Origin: Colias croceus
Lineage: Eukaryota; Arthropoda; Insecta; Lepidoptera; Pieridae
Reading direction: 5' to 3'
Assembly: GCF_905220415.1 (NCBI RefSeq)
Contig: NC_059558.1
Span: 6,708,501 to 6,772,500 of the forward strand
Length of the DNA stretch: 64,000 nt
The translations under genes were made by a program, and so were the position numbers. Positions 21,781-35,410 of the stretch are shown here, piece after piece. Position 1 is the first letter of the stretch. Every line of letters starts with the position of its first letter. A model generated the notes under the pieces. The model was not told the origin of the DNA. It did not search any database and was given only the letters and a program-made list of their open reading frames with translations.

Positions 21781-23629
21781 TAAAACGTGCCCTAAACAAC
21801 AAGCTATGCGCAAAATGCCTTAAATGCACTTACTTGTGCCCCTAGCTGTACCTATAGCCTGCCCCTAAATAGACAATTCTCCGAATTACAATTAGCACTA
21901 TGCTGTAGCTACCGGTATAATGTGTTAACGTGTCAATCGTCCTATGTTATGTGTTAGTCACATTATATATGTGTTGCAGCTAATAATTGCACAAGGGGCA
22001 TTTGATTACATGTCTAGTTCAATTGATATTATCAAACATCATAAGTATTTTTCCGGAATAAGATTAAATGACTAGTTTTATAATTCAATTAGTAGTCGAT
22101 TCTTAATTATTGAATTATAAAAATTTAAGTTATAACTGTAAATGGCACTTTATGGTAAACTAAAGCTTATTCTTAGGTTTATGACAGATAAAACACATAG
22201 ATGTTTATCACATAAACATTTCCATATAAATACATTTATACTGCTTTTCGATTCTAAATTAAATGGTACATGACTATTGACTAACCTTTAATGAGGTCTT
22301 AAAGTCAAACCTTTCATTGGAGCAGAACATACTAAAGAAAAAACATTATGAAGTAAGATTATATACATTTCGATGCATTTTGAGAAAATATCTACTTACG
22401 AGTATAACTCCTTTCTTATTTATTTCTATCTAGACATTTCACCAAAAAACCGCTTCGGCACCTTTGCCTACAACTACAAGGGATTATTATTATTACTAGA
22501 AGCTTACAAGATGTACATTTTGATTGAACTGTAACATTGACCTTAACACCTAGCCGTAGGGTCTGTATTTCATTGACAGATGTATCAATTTATAACGACA
22601 CCTTAATAGGTCAGGGACTACTTACATATCCTCGCACGTGTTAAGGCAATTACTTAGTACAACTGCTTTCTTTTGGTGTATCTAATATGACTAAAGCCTT
22701 ACAAAACTGTAATTCTCATCCCTAATCTTCTTAGTATTATAATATCATTGTGTCATGGTGTCAAATAGTCAAATAACACCCAAACTTCATTGGATAAACA
22801 AATTGTGAATGTTTTGTGACTTACAAAAGAAGGTATTAATCTTTTCGTTTCGTTTTCTCATTTTATGTTTTTATCAGGAATGTGATGAATGATACAACGT
22901 ATGAATTGATATCAGTAATCATAATTAAAAAAAAAAAACACGGATAGAATTTATTATTTGTATTTGATGATATTTGAAGAGATTTACCGTAAATTGTTTT
23001 TTTTAGGATTTTTTAAGTAGGACCCTAATTTTACCAAGGTAGTAAGGTAAAAACAAATTGAAAATGATTTTTCTTTGAAGTTGAAATTCACAAGTACATA
23101 ACAAACAACTTGACACAACAATAAACTGAATAAGAAGCGCACTTCCATCTACATCGAACGTTACACGAATAAATGTATGCAGTCCCTGACAAATCTAACA
23201 ACCGAATGTGCTAGGCTGAGCAAATACTAGTATAGGTATAGACGTAGATTACATCACGCAATTAATATTATAATGCGAGCGTGACCTGATTATGCTTATT
23301 AGATTTACTAATTATTGCTTTGTACCAAAATACTACTTTCATCTTAATTAAAATAATTATATTATTAACTTTTCATTATGCGTGGTTTCGTGTTCTTTTG
23401 TGGAAAAACATTCCGTTTTATATTGTTGTTGTTTGTATGTCGTATTTAAAGTTAATTTGAGTATTATTTTTCGATACTGGAACTAGATTTTGAACTTTTA
23501 CGTGGATTTTGAAGTTAGCAGTTAAATCAATAATGTCATTATAGAAAATTGCATTTATCATAATTTGAAAATAGCCGCAACAATAACAATTCCTTTCAAT
23601 TTCAAGAAAAAAAAAGAATGCCACCCCTC

Positions 23630-23720
23630 TTACAGGGGTACCAGGGTGACATAACACTACGCCAGTTAATTAGAAGAGGGCGCGCCGAGACAGGCGCAGC
23701 GCGGGCGCGGCGTTTAGAGG
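23630..23720. other. GC-rich island with CCTGGTA site
   Basis: GGGGTACCAGGGTGAC is followed by a block dense in GCGC (GGGCGCGCCGAGACAGGCGC). It stands out from the AT-rich surroundings. It is not coding in any frame of useful length; a conserved non-coding element is possible. Confidence 0.4.
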
Positions 23721-26154
23721 AAATTGTTCGTTTTTATACGGTCTCCCTGAGCAGACGAATGAAATAGGCACATCTTATACACACATGTCGCCCTGGTATA
23801 CAGAAATTAATAAGCCTATGCTCGCGACCCAGCCTGGCCATCAATAGGGGCGCTAGCATAAACTGAAATAGTTTACAAGCCCTTTGCAACTATCGTTATA
23901 ATTATTATATTATAGCTCTTTTACCAAGTGCAGTAGGGTCGCGTTTCGTGTGAATAGTTTTATTACTAATGTACTCGTGTGGTCTAATGTACTTGGAAGG
24001 CTAATGGGTTTCTCTAATGTCGGCTATGAGCTTTATTTCAATTCTGAATGCTCATTTGTCCATAAAAAGTGTAGGGGCAGTTAGTTCTATTTGTAGAATA
24101 TGAAAATATTTCAATAGGCCAACCAGGAGACCGACTAAACTTATAATTTATATCAAAGGATCCTAAGTATACCGACCCAACAGGGAAATTTCATAAAAAG
24201 TAATAAAAAAATATTTGACTTTCTTTGTCAATTTTACTCTTTCTAATTTTTGAACGTTTTATTACTAAGAATAATGATTTTATAAGAGACACGCCAACTT
24301 GTATAAACAGGGTGTCTTAATCTATTTTTGAGTAACATTGTAATTTATTTAAATATGATCCGTTTTATAGAGTCCTATAGCACTCTGTCCAGTAGTTACT
24401 GATATGAGCGCTTTCCAATAAACAAACAAAAAAATAACTCTTTAGCTCTACATCATAAGAACAGGTATAATAGAGATTATCATAAAACTTTAAATAATAC
24501 GACATACGATGTATGTAATTTGACTAAAATTCGCAGTGACAGTTAACAGAGAACACACTTAAATCCGTTAAAAGGTACTTTCCAAGATAATATTTAAATC
24601 AAGCCAATATAAGGGTGCGAACATCAAAATAATCACGAATGGCCGGCAAGGCGTTTCTTTTAGTCCGAAGTACCTCCCGGTCATAATGCCCTGGTAGGGA
24701 GGTATAAAGATTTATAGTGGGTGTGTAAAACCGAACCCTGGTAAAGGTTGTTTTGTACTGGAAGCGATAAGTAATTAGATTTCGTATTTCTAAATCTAAC
24801 TGGGTATTCAATAATCTCGTTCATTTGTTTTGAACGGTAAAACATAGAAATATTTATATATGATCTATGTTTGCTATTGTGCCTTTCAAATATTGAAAGA
24901 ATTTCTTGAATACGTATGTGCAAATATTTAAGATGTTTTTTTTTTCTAAATCAATTACGGTAATGCATCATTTGTACCGCACGTGTAGATACTTTTTTGT
25001 CATAAATGTAAAGGAAATGACACGCCTATACTAAACCAGTTTGTAGAAGTGTTCATGTTTTTCCTTTTAAATAATACATAGATAGCTTGTACTTGAATTT
25101 GTATTTAAATATTGAAGCTTGATACACAGATATTTATATTAATTAACGATTGCTATAATTTGGTAAGTCGTCAGTTTTCAATTAATAATATAATTTGTAA
25201 GTCATTTATGACTGCTAATTTTTAGAATTATGTTAAAGAATTTTGTAAATAGGCAATAATAATGCACTAACTTAAATTGATAATTCAATAATTATTGTGT
25301 AGCTTTCGGAACTTGGTGGAACTCTACCTTTAAACCGAATGCCCGGGTTTAGCTGTGCTAGACGGTTACGGTCGCATTATGCTATGGGCTATATCTGATG
25401 CTTATGCTACCCTGGTACTCTAATACAATGTATCGATATATTTTTATTCATTACCACATAAAATGTATGTTTGTTTGTATGTTTCTAGCACTTGTTCGCT
25501 TAATCGGTTTGCATAAAGTTAACGTGGAACCTCTAAGCGTGGAACCATTACCAAACTAATTATGTATGTTTTTTTCAATTAATTTGGACACCTATATATT
25601 ACAAGATTAATTTTAACGAAATAGAAGAAAACATAAGAGAAGACATATAAAAATACTAAATTCGTTTTTCGAACATTTTTGAAAGGATAATTTTAAAAGC
25701 CATAATACCTTTTATTTGTATCAGAGTAAATTATTCCTTGTATCTCCAGCAACGTTATGAACTTCTGGTACATACATTGAAATTAAAGCAACTGGACTCC
25801 TGGTATTAAAATACCGCTTCCTTACCTTACCAAAAAAAGTTGGTTTATGACTGGTGGAGATAGTTCATTGCAACTTTAAAGTACATAGCTTAATTTTTTT
25901 TTTAAGGAATTTATTATAAAATAAAAGATTACTTTATCTGGGCGCTACTTTTATATCAATACATTCATTTATAGTGCAAACTTGATAATTGATTAATTAT
26001 ATCTAAGCAAAATTATTCAACTCAAATTAATTTAATAGGGGATGCCTGCTGGGAGTCATCATGAAAATTACCAGGATCGCACTATCAATCAGTAAGACCC
26101 AGCACCAGGCAAACAGAAAATTCAAAGACATCACTCGTAATCGGAGCAACTTGA

Positions 26155-26350
26155 ATTTTGGGGTTTTCCCACTGAACTTCGCTCAAAGACGTCCTCAAAG
26201 CGAGGGCGGCGGGTACTGGGGTGGCTTGGGTACCAGGGGGGCAGAATAGGGGTGGAGGTTACCGTAAACTTTGGCGGGCTAGTAAGTGTAGGCGGGAAGA
26301 CTTGGTTCGCCTTTTGCTGCGTGACAGCCGCACTTAAGGGACGGGCACAA
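26155..26350. other. GC-rich island
   Basis: Rich in G runs, including GGGTACCAGGGGGG. Short frames on both strands look incidental. It forms part of the CCTGGTA cluster. Confidence 0.4.
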
Positions 26351-27499
26351 CGCACGACGATAATATTCGAGTAATATTTGTGCGACCGAGCTATTCCAAG
26401 AGTAATATACTGAGTTTATGTACAATATAATGGAATGGAAGGAATGTTTTTCACACATTTTTGCTAGGGAATCAAATTTGTTACTACTTTGGATTACTTA
26501 TTTGCGGAATGACATTTGATTCTGATATGACATTGTATACAAAGAGATTTGAACAATTAATTATTGATCAGTTATGTTAGAAAAAATATTCAATTGTGTT
26601 TATTGCTTTAAAAGGTTCAAAACATATTGTAATATGCAAATGAAGCGAATGACTAAAATATAGAAGTAACAAATTTTCTCCCCGTATGACAATTATTTAC
26701 GTAGATGAAATTTTATTTCTGTTAATTTCAATTGAAAGATTTAATAACTAGCATACAGTACAATTTTCAATGTACATAGTACATATATAGCGGATTTACA
26801 AATTGGCTTAGCACGAAAAATACAGATAACAAAAGAATAATAATCGTGTACGTTATATTTGAAATAAGTTCATTAGTGTGTCCTCACCGTAGGAGTATTG
26901 TAGCGACCACATAGCAATTTTCTATACCACATTATGTGTACGCGTCTCGCGTTCATTGTACATTTATAGAATTAAGCCAAAATTCATACAAATTTCTGTG
27001 TACAAATGTTACACATTCGATTTATATACTAAATTCATTATTTAGTACCCAATCACCAATGTAATCCAAACATTGTTATTCCAAAGTTAGTTTGAAACAA
27101 ATGAAAATCAAGAAATCGAATGTGAACAGAATTTAAATACTGTCCAGTAGTAAAGTATATGACGTATATTTCATAACAAAAACAAAAAGCGCTTAAATTA
27201 AGAACACTTTTTAAATTTAGAAATTAAAATATTAGGTGCATTGCTAGTATACTTAGAATTTAAATTTGTCATTTCAATTAAAAATTAATCCAACTACATC
27301 GATTAAAATTTTAAAAATTCTAGCGGGGTACTATTTTCACACAAATATTTGCGTCAAAATTGTAATATTTGAATTAGCCCTATCTTTCTTATCAGATGCA
27401 GGTCTAATATAACTGAATTAAATCGTGTTTTATCAGCTATTTCTGCACCAAATTGTGACACAACCTAAACCAAGGTAGGATAAGTAAAATCCCCTAGAG

Positions 27500-27725
27500 T
27501 TGTGCGTAATACCCAAAAGTTTTATATACGAAAGGTCAGGCCGTACATACCCTGGGTACCCAAAAAAGTATATACCAGAGCCATATAAGCATCTTGTGCT
27601 TCGAGGGGATAAGAAGGGAAAGTGGGAGGGTTTTTCCGGCGGGTGGTGTCGGGGAAAAAATTCAGTACCCTTGGCTCGACCCGTTCCCGTCTGTATTCTG
27701 TAATTAGTGATGTGTAGGGAGGGTC
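27500..27725. other. GC-rich island
   Basis: Contains CCCTGGGTACCC and a G-rich stretch (GGCGGGTGGTGTCGGGG). The 67-codon frame here has no recognisable domain. Confidence 0.35.
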
Positions 27726-27950
27726 GGTGGTTGTCGATGAAATTATTGCGTTATTTTAGAGTCGTATTCGTAATGATGACATGTTGTCTGAGCAAATTGA
27801 ATTAGCAGAACAAACTTGTGTAAAATAATTTGTAGTAATGTTAAATATATAGAGTATGTATTTCGTCTTTGTAGTGTGAATTGGGGCGATAGTTCATTAC
27901 CTCATTGATACATAAAGCAAATTCGGTTTGAATTTAAAAAATTAATTAAA

Positions 27951-27991
27951 TTAATATTATTTAAAAAAATAATTATTTTAAATAATATTAA
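27951..27991. other. Perfect 15-bp AT inverted repeat
   Basis: TTAATATTATTTAAA (27951-27965) and TTTAAATAATATTAA (27977-27991) are exact inverses with an 11-nt spacer. All bases are A or T, so it may be a simple AT palindrome. Confidence 0.5.
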
Positions 27992-28106
27992 ATGTATAAT
28001 CGTTTTATAATTCCCATAAGTGTAGTTAAGTCTAATATCGGCTAATTATTTCGTTACATGTATTCTATACTCCGTTAGTAGCTAAAGATGTAACGCTGAA
28101 CAAATC

Positions 28107-28308
28107 TATACTAATATTATAAAGCTGAAGAGTTTGTTTGTTTGATTGTTTGAACGCGCTAATCTCGGGAACTACTGGTCCGATTTGAAAAATTCTTTCG
28201 ATGTTAGATAGCCCATTTATCGAGGAAGGCTATAGGCTATATTATATCATCACGCTACGCCCAACAGGAGTGGAGCCACGGGGGTGAAACCGCGCAGAGC
28301 AGCTAGTA
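28107..28308 (+). mobile_element. Lepidopteran SINE-like repeat (family C)
   Basis: Begins CTAATATTATAAAGCTGAAG and ends GAGCAGCTAGT. It shares the 'GCGCTAATCTCGGGAACTAC' and 'CCCATTTATCGAGGAAGGCT' blocks with the reverse strand of 3892-4110. Confidence 0.65.
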
Positions 28309-28761
28309 TAATATATTCCTTACTTTTACTAACTGATGAAAACACAAATGGCTCGTATGTAACAATTTAACACAATAAATTTCTATACAAAATTAACAAT
28401 AGGAATCGCGTGACTTATCGATGAAAAACAGCACATCCCTAAGAGATTATGAGAAGATACAGCCCAGTGCCGCTAACGACGGCCCGAGAGCTGTCAAAAG
28501 AACCTACATTAATGTTATTATAACTTTTTCTAGGGTACATGTGTACATACATAGGGATAGGTAAGTAATTATAGAGATAGATGGCTCGGTTTTCGTTGAA
28601 TTATTTTGGGCAGCTATTTATCATTGACACTAAAAAAGTGTCAAGTTTTTTTTTTATAAAATTGCTTTTTGCGATTTATTTATTTATAAAAACGTTATTA
28701 TGTTAGAGAAGTCTACGTTTATACCAGTTGTAGGTGGTTGTAGTCTGTAGAGCGTCGTCAA

Positions 28762-28818
28762 ATATATATATATATATATTATATTATCTGTCAATATAGA
28801 CTGTGTGTGTGTGTGTAT
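28762..28818. repeat. (TA)n and (GT)n compound microsatellite
   Basis: A TA run (about 28763-28781), a short spacer, then a GT run (28801-28818). It lies just left of the candidate microexon. Confidence 0.8.
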
Positions 28819-28866
28819 GAGATGTGCCCAAGCGTTTTATTTAGAAAATACGATATAGGTACTTAC

Positions 28867-28895
28867 TGATTTTCATCTTCGAGTTCAATTCTTAC
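28867..28895 (-). CDS. candidate NOL4 microexon (speculative)
   Basis: On the minus strand a pyrimidine-rich tract ending TTTTTTGTTTCAG (AG at 28896-28897) is followed by 29 nt and then a strong donor GTAAGT (28861-28866). Entered in phase 0, as the preceding NOL4 exon requires, it would encode VRIELEDEN plus two bases of the next codon. That is an acidic stretch, and vertebrate NOL4 is also acidic just after its KHM block. It lies 20 kb from the previous exon, across the LINE-B insertion. Chance pairing of two splice signals in 64 kb is quite possible, and no reading-frame constraint can be tested without the next exon. Confidence 0.3.
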
Positions 28896-29072
28896 CTGAA
28901 ACAAAAAATATGGAGTATTAATTTAAGTACAGATTTACCAATACAATAAACTATTTACTTAATGAAAATCCCCCTTTTTGAGTAACGTTTTGAATGTGAT
29001 ACATTTTTTAAGCTAACTCCGCTCATTTCTGCGCTTTTGGTATGTTCATTAGATTTCTCAATGTTAGCAGTA

Positions 29073-29257
29073 AGGGCTGATTTTTCAATCCTTGATTTAA
29101 ACTTATTCATCGAATAACGTATTAAACTACCATTTCAAAAATGTATTCTAAATTTCTAATTGTCCGTATAAGACAGTTTACAGGTGACATTTTAAAATGT
29201 TCGTGTAATACTTTATTGGACGCATAAATTTTAACCAAGGATTGAAAAATCGGCCCT
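29073..29257 (-). mobile_element. TA-flanked MITE, copy 2
   Basis: TIRs AGGGCTGATTTTTCAATCCT and its inverse (ending GGCCCT) are flanked by TA dinucleotides (29071-29072, 29258-29259). The ends are better preserved than in copy 1. The layout is Tc1/mariner-like and non-autonomous. Confidence 0.75.
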
Positions 29258-29744
29258 TAATGTAATACCTATAGCATAACTTTTCAAATACTTTTGTGAT
29301 TTATATAAAAAAACGTTGTTCAGAGATCTAAATCTAATACATCAAAAACTTTCACCAGACTTCGTGTACTACTAGTTACTACTACTATAGAAAGCTCGTT
29401 AAGTGACATTACTGAAAACGACAAAGATTCTACGTAGTATTCTTATTTTAGGATCATATCCTACAATATGTTTTGGAGATGAAATAAGCATTCGCGATTG
29501 CCTAAACCTTCTACCCTACAATCAATTCTATATCATCGCTTACCTGTTCGTAGTCCTTTTTTTCCTTTTCAAAAAAAACAAAACAGTTTATGATTACAAT
29601 TTTCACCTGCTTTTGCAAATTTCTATCATTGTATGTTGCCATTATCCAAAACATGAGATTCCACAGAAGGTTTATCCAAACTTCAACAATGTTGCCTTAT
29701 TAAGTTCTGTGCTGTGTCTTCTTTAGCATAAGTTTTCTTTTTGT

Positions 29745-29792
29745 ATTTTTTTTGGCAGTACAATAAAGTATTTAAATAAATAAATAAATATA
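29745..29792 (+). mobile_element. LINE 3' tail fragment
   Basis: TTGGCAGTACAATAAAGTAT followed by (TAAA)n is nearly the same tail as the one at 16818-16841. Only the extreme 3' end can be recognised. Confidence 0.5.
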
Positions 29793-30798
29793 TAAAAACA
29801 TATGTATGTTTCTAATAGAATCTAACCTTTGTGAATTTTTGTATTTAGTCAGACTTTAAAACATTATAACCTAAATCGTAAATTCAGACTATCTCTGTTT
29901 ATTTAGGACGCCTGTACACGAGATACTAACCAACGACCCATGAGGAAGCGTGAAATTGTTATCTAAACCTGTAATAATTTTATATACGGGTAATAACATG
30001 TCAATACTTAGTACTTTTTTATAAATATAACTATAAATATTATTTTAAATTTAAATAATGTCTCTGACATGTATTTAAACATTTGTCTTAACTGGAAAAG
30101 TGAAATTTGATAATTTTCCACTTAAAAAATTGTATTTCAAGGAACTTGTTTTAAAATAAATGTGTGCGTGTACACAGGTAAGAAGTGAAACTTCTTTATG
30201 AGCTTATTTTTCAAAAAATAATTTACTATATGCAACTTTACAGAAATACGTCGAATCGCGCGTGGTAGGGATAAGAAAAAGATGGCGCGTAACGGAAAAA
30301 TGTCACGCTTAACGAATAAATGTTACACTAAATTTTTTTCCAACCCCGATAAAGAAGTTTCACTTCAAAAAATTACATTCATTCTTTTTGAACGAATTTT
30401 CCTTATAAAAGAGAAACAATGACTACCAACATACCAGCAAAGAACTATGAAATAGGTTGGTAGTAGATAACTGATAAGCCGTAGGTAGGGTCATCCTTAA
30501 TTAATGGGGTTATCTACAAACTACATAGATGCCTTCACACCCATTAAAAATGTAAACTAACCGTATATAAATTTCACCTTAAAAATCCGCAAATTCAGGC
30601 CCGGTCCTTCGGAAGGGTCTGAAAGGGATTGCCTTGGGATCTGAGCCCACACTTATACAAAATGTTCAATATAGGTCCCTCCGACCCTCGGGGCAGTATA
30701 GGCCGGAACCACCCGCCGTAAACAAAGAACTTTGTTGCCTCCTAACCATTCATGCTATCCTGGTAACTATGTCTATGTACCTATCTTGTCATATTTTT

Positions 30799-31042
30799 AA
30801 CCGACTTCAAAAAAAAGGAGGAGGTTATCAATTCGGCCGGTATATTTTTTTTTTTATGTATGTACACCGATTACTCCGAGGTTTCTGAACCGATTTACGT
30901 GATTCTTTTTTTGTTCGATGCGGGATGGTGTCGAATTGGTCCCATAAAAATTTTATTCGGATAGGCCCAGTAGTTTTTATTTTATGAGCATTTTTGTCTG
31001 TAGGTATTTGTAAATTTTGCAAGTGCAAGTTTGAAGTCGGTT
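30799..31042. mobile_element. MITE-like repeat with AACCGACTTCAAA ends
   Basis: AACCGACTTCAAA (30799-30811) and TTTGAAGTCGGTT (31030-31042) are perfect 13-bp inverted ends. The interior AT-rich sequence has 'CTGAACCGATTTACGTGATT', a common lepidopteran repeat phrase. Confidence 0.7.
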
Positions 31043-31506
31043 GTTTTTAACGCAGTTATCACTTGTTTTTTTATAATTAAACTTTTTCTTATTTCTGGCA
31101 TAGATCGCAAAGCTCATAATTTTCCAAAAAAACATTTATTGTAAAATTTTCTATTAAGTAGTTTGTTTACTCATACTCGTAAAATAAATAGTTGAAATAT
31201 TTTATTGCCGGCGGTTACGGGTTGAATAATTTAACGAATTGCCTTTATTTTTCATTTTTCCCATAATGTATGCAGGATGACGTATAATAAAAAAATAAAC
31301 ATCTTCACAATCGAAATAAAATTTTATGTAAAACTTGAAACTAGACAAATATTAAAAAGAATTCGCACAAGAGCCGACTGACCGATTTCGTTTATTTTCT
31401 AAAGCGGTTCGAAGTTCACCAGGTCAGGTAGCTTTCAATAAATATGATGTCTAGAATGAATAAATGTTTGTATTGTGAGTTATTTCAATATTCAATATCC
31501 TATCCT

Positions 31507-31725
31507 ACTAATATTATAAATGCGAAAGTTTGTGAGGATGTGTATGTGTTTGTTACTCTTTCACGCAAATACTGCTGAACCGATTACAATGAAATTTAGC
31601 ACACATATAGAGGGTAACTTGGATTAACACATAGGATAGGTTTTATCCCGGAAATCCCACGGGAACGGGAACTATGCGGGTTTTCCTTTAAAACGCGGAC
31701 GAAGCCGCTGGTGGAAAGTTAGTCA
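31507..31725 (+). mobile_element. Lepidopteran SINE-like repeat (family B)
   Basis: Starts ACTAATATTATAAATGCGAA and ends GCGGACGAAGCCGCTGGTGG followed by AAAGTTAGT. Related copies lie at 52651, 54289 and, reversed, at 41069 and 61915. Confidence 0.75.
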
Positions 31726-34339
31726 ATAATAATAGGTAACTTCAGTTAACATTAAGTTATTATTTACACAAAAGTACATTAATAACAATTGACTATAATA
31801 TCTATATTACAACATAACGAGACAAAGGAAAATGTAAGAAAAAACTGATTACTAAGATCATATGTGGTCTAATTGGATCCCGCGTGTGAGAACAATCCCT
31901 CATTCGTTTTGTCGACCGACCTCTTGTAAGGTACTGGTTATCTATAGAGCTATACGAAGCTATTCATTTCAAGAGATAAGATATTACGTGCAAAATAGTA
32001 ATGCTTTCAAGGTTAATTAATGTGTGTCTTACTTTTAGCAGGAGTCGTAGTAAATTCTAAATACTTAGCTGAATAATGTTTGTTTAATTTTTCAGGATTA
32101 TTTTCAGAAATTTTATTTTTTTACAAACAAACAAATAAATTTTAAATTTACAATTCAGTTACGGTTAGTGATTAGTTTATTACACTTCCAAATTCGTAGA
32201 GCTCAAATAATATTTTTTTTTTTTTAATAAGTCATGCAATCTATAAACACATGACAGCCTAGATAGAGCCTATTAGCCTTATAACGCCAAATTCGTATTT
32301 GGAATCAGCAAATTAAGCTCGATATAGCAACATAAACGGCCAGTACTTTAGGGTTTACAAATACAAGCGTGGCACGCGAGTCTCAGACCCTTCGGACCCT
32401 CGTCGACCCTAACTAGATAACGATATCGCTACGGCTAGAGGAAAACTTGCTATTGCCAACAATTGGGTCATATGTATAGTACGGTATATGGATACCTGGC
32501 TTACACTTAATGCAATATATTATATCGATATGGGAACTTCATAACTGCTTTCACTTTTTCATTTTATACATTTTCTTTATGCGTTGATAGCACCGAGCAC
32601 GTGTATAGCTTTATTACCTTTAACATTTAGTTGGACTTGAGCATTACATTTTTAAATTGTATTCGTACCTTTACGTACAAAATGCATTGGAAATAATAAG
32701 TTAATGGAATACTAATGATACTAATTAGGTTAAAATTACCATGGAATTTAAAATTTTACAGTAAGTATACATAGTCGTTAGATTTTGTACTTTTTAAACT
32801 ATCTGAAACTCTTTTGCATAAATGAAAAGTGACGGAATTTTCTTAATCAATATCCCTTTTCTTAATTAATTACAGTCGCAAGTACAAATTGATTACTTTC
32901 GTCGGTGGAAGGAATAAAAAGCTATGTAGGTACTAGGAGCGCAGCGGGCGGTAGGGGCCGCCTTGCGAGTGGGTAATGTGAAAGCAGACACACGAACCCT
33001 GCTGCTGCTAGCGTACGGCCAGCAAATAAATTAAGCTTTTTAACGCGATTGAATTTTGTTTGGCTATATAGGTTAAGCATGATTTAGGTCTAAGTCTGCA
33101 AATCATCACGTCTGTTTGTGATAGATTGGATTGTGGTTTAGTAAAAAGTATCAAATTATGCCCAAACACATTCGTTCCAATCTATCTTAAAATTACTATT
33201 ATCTGTAGAGTACCTACAAACACAGTTCTTAGAAAATAAAGAATTGAATTTACTTTTTTAGACATAGGTACGATACTTTTTCTATACGATTTGAAATTTA
33301 AATTTTTCGTGTAAATCTTTGAGTAAGAGCTAGCACGTGAGCATACAAAAGTATGGAAGAGAATGAGAATCTAATTCTACATCACGGACGAATTACAAAT
33401 GATCATGGAACAATTTACTCAAGTAAAATAAATTTGTACGGAAATATATTTTTTTTGCAAACCGTACTGTTAGACGGCCGGCGTGCCCGGCGTATAGCAG
33501 TTATTATTTACCGGCTTTATCATTTCGAAAATTTCATATTCCCCGTACTTGGACGCTTGAGGTTTAAAAGCGTAAGCGTAGGGGGGTACTTTTTGCCTCT
33601 CGCACGACCAGGGGGTCAGAGGGTGTTAGTAGCTAAGAAATAATAAACCGCACTTGCTTAGAACTGCCGCATGTCGCCTGCTCCGTTATGACGCCTTAGT
33701 ACTTATCGTTTATACATTTTATTTTCGAGCTAAAGAAAAATTCAGTTTTATTTTTCTATAAATTCTAGTTCATACTTCAAATAAACAAGATAGTAAACAA
33801 CTGCGGATGACTTTAATAAAAACAAATGATATAAAACTACATCTACAAGGTCAAGTTTACAATTAGATGTATGTCAAAATGATGTCAAGCGTGCCAGTTA
33901 CAAAAATCATGAGTTTTTTCGTAATTTACATTTATAACATTTATAATATTTTTAAATGAATAATTTTTCTGATTTATAAAACAGGTTATAAAATCTGTGC
34001 CATATTTTATCCAAATCTCTTATATTTTAGTGAAATAGTTAAACAAATAACCTCAACATAACATTTAAATTTATTTCCAAAATATCCACATAGAAAGGAA
34101 TAATCGAGAAAATTCCCCGCAGTAAGAAAAGCCACAAAAACTGTGAACTTTTTGCCCGTCAACAGCTACGACGTAGCACTTTTTGCTACGAAGTCACGTG
34201 TTCCAACTTTATCGATAAGAGCTTGAACTAATCTTAAAAGATTGCTTCATACTTTAATTCATAGCCCTTGTACTGTCTTACTTAATATAACAAGCACATT
34301 GTAACAAACAGTTTTGTGCCCTAATTAGTGTAGCTTTGA

Positions 34340-34560
34340 CCGCCTCCTTTGTACAGTGGTTGACGCGTGAGCGTAGAACCGAGAGGTCCTGGGTTTGATA
34401 CCCGGTTGAGACGAAGAAAAAAACTGTCTCGGTCTGGCAGGACACAGAAGACTGATCACCTACTTGTCCCTAAAGATAATCGATCAGTGAAACAGATGTA
34501 TGCATAATGCATCTGCCCCTTAGCCCACTTGGGGACACGGGACTTCACTTTTTTTTTTAT
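34340..34560 (+). mobile_element. tRNA-derived SINE with T-rich tail
   Basis: Starts near ACCGCCTCCTTTGTACAGTG (A-box region) with a B box GGGTTTGATACCC (34391-34403). The body has CTTAGCCCACTTGGGGACAC and ends in a T run at 34549. It is a typical lepidopteran SINE layout. Confidence 0.75.
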
Positions 34561-35199
34561 TTACTGATCTAATAGTTCCTTCCTAGTTAGAATCTAGTTG
34601 CTTCCCGGGTAAGTATGTGATTAACTTCCAGACCAATTTTGTTTACAATAGTAAAAGAATCAAAGGCGTCTGAATTTTAACGTTAACACAACCATTATAC
34701 AAAGGCGGTCACACATACAATTCATTCATTACACTGCTGCATTTGTACTTTACGTCGTTATTCCTAACGTAGATGAGCAAGCAAGCTATGGTGAAATTAA
34801 TATTATACATCTACGAGTCTACTGAATCTTGTTGGTGACATGTATATATAATTTCACAAGCATAAAAATGATTGACAGCCTATTTTTCGTGACATAATAA
34901 TATCTTATAGGTTATATTGTTTTCATATTTGTGTTTCGGCACACTTAAATGAAACTTTTGCATTGTCTTTGTCTCTATCAAGAATGCCTTTGTGCAAGTG
35001 TGTAGTAGAATTAAAAACACAATTTATATGATATTAAAAGTTATTGAAAGATTTACTCATCTGCCATGTATATTTAAAATGTATTAAAAGTGTAAATCAT
35101 TATTAAAAAAAACTATTCTCCCAACGTCGCTCGGTCAACTAGCGAGCTTCTATAAAAATATTTCAATGTTCGTATTTTATGTATAAAATATTAGTATAT

Positions 35200-35410
35200 G
35201 CCATTTTGCAGAGTATACGGTGTACATTTGTCTATAGCCGGTCTTATTACCGGGTCCCTAGTATTTTTAATGAAAGCTGCGGCGACGGGCGGACGGGCGC
35301 GCGGTATTAATCTTAGCGGACCTCCTGCACGCCCCTGTTCGCCTGGTAGGTGGCATCGAAGGATCCCCGGCGAGGGGGATATTTTCCGATTTTTCTCCGT
35401 ATTTTCCCCA
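35200..35410. other. GC-rich island
   Basis: Includes GCGGCGACGGGCGGACGGGC and a CCTGGTAGGTGG site. Frames are open on both strands, as expected where stops are rare, so I do not call a gene. Confidence 0.4.

Larger units (their letters stand above)
21781..28106. other. Non-coding, probably intronic; CCTGGTA-rich part
   Basis: No exon or mobile element was recognised apart from the GC-rich islands listed separately. Eight CCTGGTA sites lie between 23639 and 26237. Confidence 0.5.

Noticed and set aside
29403..29726. 107-codon hydrophobic protein on the plus strand
   Set aside because: No recognisable domain or splice support; it abuts a LINE 3' tail and looks like chance AT-rich sequence.
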